This document shows, one piece after another, positions 50,543 to 51,147 of a DNA stretch of 51,147 nucleotides. Made by a program: the position numbers and the translations under genes. Source of the DNA: Bacteroidales bacterium (GTDB taxonomy: Bacteria > Bacteroidota > Bacteroidia > Bacteroidales > UBA932); NCBI GenBank assembly GCA_029098505.1, contig JAQXOE010000032.1, forward strand, positions 1 to 51,147. Direction: 5' to 3'. The first letter of the stretch is position 1; each line of letters begins with the position of its first letter. The notes under the pieces are model-generated. The model searched no databases. It was not told the origin of the DNA and saw only the letters and a program-made list of their open reading frames with translations.

Positions 50543-51147
50543 TTTATCTCCTCCTCATTGTATTGTTCGTTACTTCCTCCCGTACTTGTATGATTTGCAT
50601 ATACTGTCACCTGACAGGTCGCGGTCTTGCCGCCGTCTTCAGTTGTAACCGTGATTGTGGCGGTGCCGGCTTTAAGGGCTGTAACCTTGCCGTTGCTGAC
50701 CGTTGCAACTGAAGTGTTTGAACTCTTCCAGCTGACATTCTTATTTGTTGCGTTGGAAGGCGATACCGTTGCCGTCAATGTTTCGCTGTCGCCTTCAGTC
50801 AGGGTGATGCTGGTCTTGTCAAGGCTCACGCTCTCCACATTATACACCTTTGCGTTCACCGTCACTTGGCAGGTCGCGGTCTTGCCGCCGTCTTCAGTTG
50901 TAACCGTGATTGTGGCAGTGCCGGCTTTAAGGGCTGTTACCTGTCCGTTGCTAACCGTTGCGACTGATTCATCTGAACTCTTCCAGCTGACTTTTTTATT
51001 CGTGGCGTTGGCCGGATATACCGTTGCAGTCAATGTTTGGCTGTCGCCTTCTGTCAGAGTGATGCTGGTCTTGTCAAGGCTCACGCTCTCCACATTGTAA
51101 ATTCTTGCATTTACTGTCACCTGACAGGTCGCAGTCTTGCCACCGTC
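50536..51147 (-). CDS. BIG2 Ig-like repeat protein, C-terminal part (truncated by the window)
   Basis: The frame runs in from the right edge and stops at TAA 50538-50536, giving 203 residues. Two complete bacterial Ig-like group 2 (BIG2) repeats and the end of a third are visible: VESVSLDKTSITLTEGDSQ, then WKSSDESVATVSNGQVTALKAGTATITV and TCQVTV. Each unit is 85 residues. A short acidic tail (NEQYNEEEIKW) ends it. BIG2 domains are surface adhesin or spacer modules. The start and any signal peptide are outside the window. Confidence 0.9.
   Translation of the reverse strand, partial: DGGKTATCQVTVNARIYNVESVSLDKTSITLTEGDSQTLTATVYPANATNKKVSWKSSDESVATVSNGQVTALKAGTATITVTTEDGGKTATCQVTVNAKVYNVESVSLDKTSITLTEGDSETLTATVSPSNATNKNVSWKSSNTSVATVSNGKVTALKAGTATITVTTEDGGKTATCQVTVYANHTSTGGSNEQYNEEEIKW
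50616..51147 (-). repeat. 255-bp tandem repeat (BIG2 units)
   Basis: Matching blocks recur at 50616, 50871 and 51126, a period of exactly 255 bp (85 codons). The units are close to identical at the DNA level over long stretches, including silent positions, which points to recent duplication or gene conversion. Confidence 0.88.

Overview
This window looks like chromosomal DNA of a Bacteroidales (phylum Bacteroidota) bacterium. It carries families largely confined to that phylum (DUF4301, GSCFA, the PUR-type DUF3276 protein, DUF5606, an over-long NusB). Many transcription units are preceded by the Bacteroidota -7 element TAnnTTTG, in the best cases with a TTG/TTTG box 19 nt upstream. Secreted proteins mostly have lipoprotein signals. 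The genus cannot be fixed from the sequence alone.

Layout. 1-6.6 kb: the tail of a Crp/Fnr-like regulator, pdxB (vitamin B6), a DUF4301 protein, an ABC transporter/GntR/DUF2807 operon, a small lipoprotein and a convergent AraC-type regulator that overlaps it. 6.6-14.4 kb: lysA, ffh, a 5'-nucleotidase-type lipoprotein, a predicted outer-membrane barrel, a GSCFA protein and a dicarboxylate/amino-acid symporter. 14.4-19.4 kb (minus strand): mtaD-like deaminase and purine nucleoside phosphorylase; a ZapB-like coiled coil, zapA, a rod-like RNA in the position of 6S RNA, and rny; and a PUR-family protein. 19.5-25 kb (plus strand): nusB-yajC-ybbR-coaE, then a DUF5606 gene, rimO and a lipoprotein. 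25-30.3 kb: a glutaminyl cyclase, RNase P RNA, and a TPP-riboswitch-controlled thiamin salvage operon (thiM, a thiE-tenA fusion, thiL, thiD). 30.25-30.46 kb: an unannotated minus-strand unit with its own promoter, stem-loops and terminator. 30.5-46.4 kb: mainly housekeeping genes (trmD, DUF349, yidC, yggS, lysO, gapA, surE, lpxB, a GH25 lysozyme, a C1 peptidase, pssA, a hydrolase, an orphan lipoprotein, a DEDD exonuclease, an RlmI-like methyltransferase). 46.4 kb: tRNA-Cys. After the tRNA the DNA becomes visibly more AT-rich and accessory in content: an AlbA_2/ATPase/winged-helix regulator, a small gene apparently cut by an in-frame TAG, a FISUMP-like surface lipoprotein and the end of a BIG2 Ig-repeat protein that runs off the window.

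How the genes work together. The thi operon holds enzymes that salvage and join the thiazole and pyrimidine moieties and phosphorylate the product; no thiC or thiG is present here. The deaminase/phosphorylase pair would process adenosine-type by-products of S-adenosylmethionine metabolism. ZapB-like/ZapA links to cell division, YidC/Ffh/YajC to membrane protein traffic, and LpxB/PssA/GH25 to the envelope.

The best candidates for something undescribed are the orphan small-RNA unit at about 30.25-30.46 kb, the tight rnpB-TPP riboswitch junction, the tRNA-Cys with G at positions 8 and 14, and the amber-interrupted small gene at 48.2-48.5 kb.
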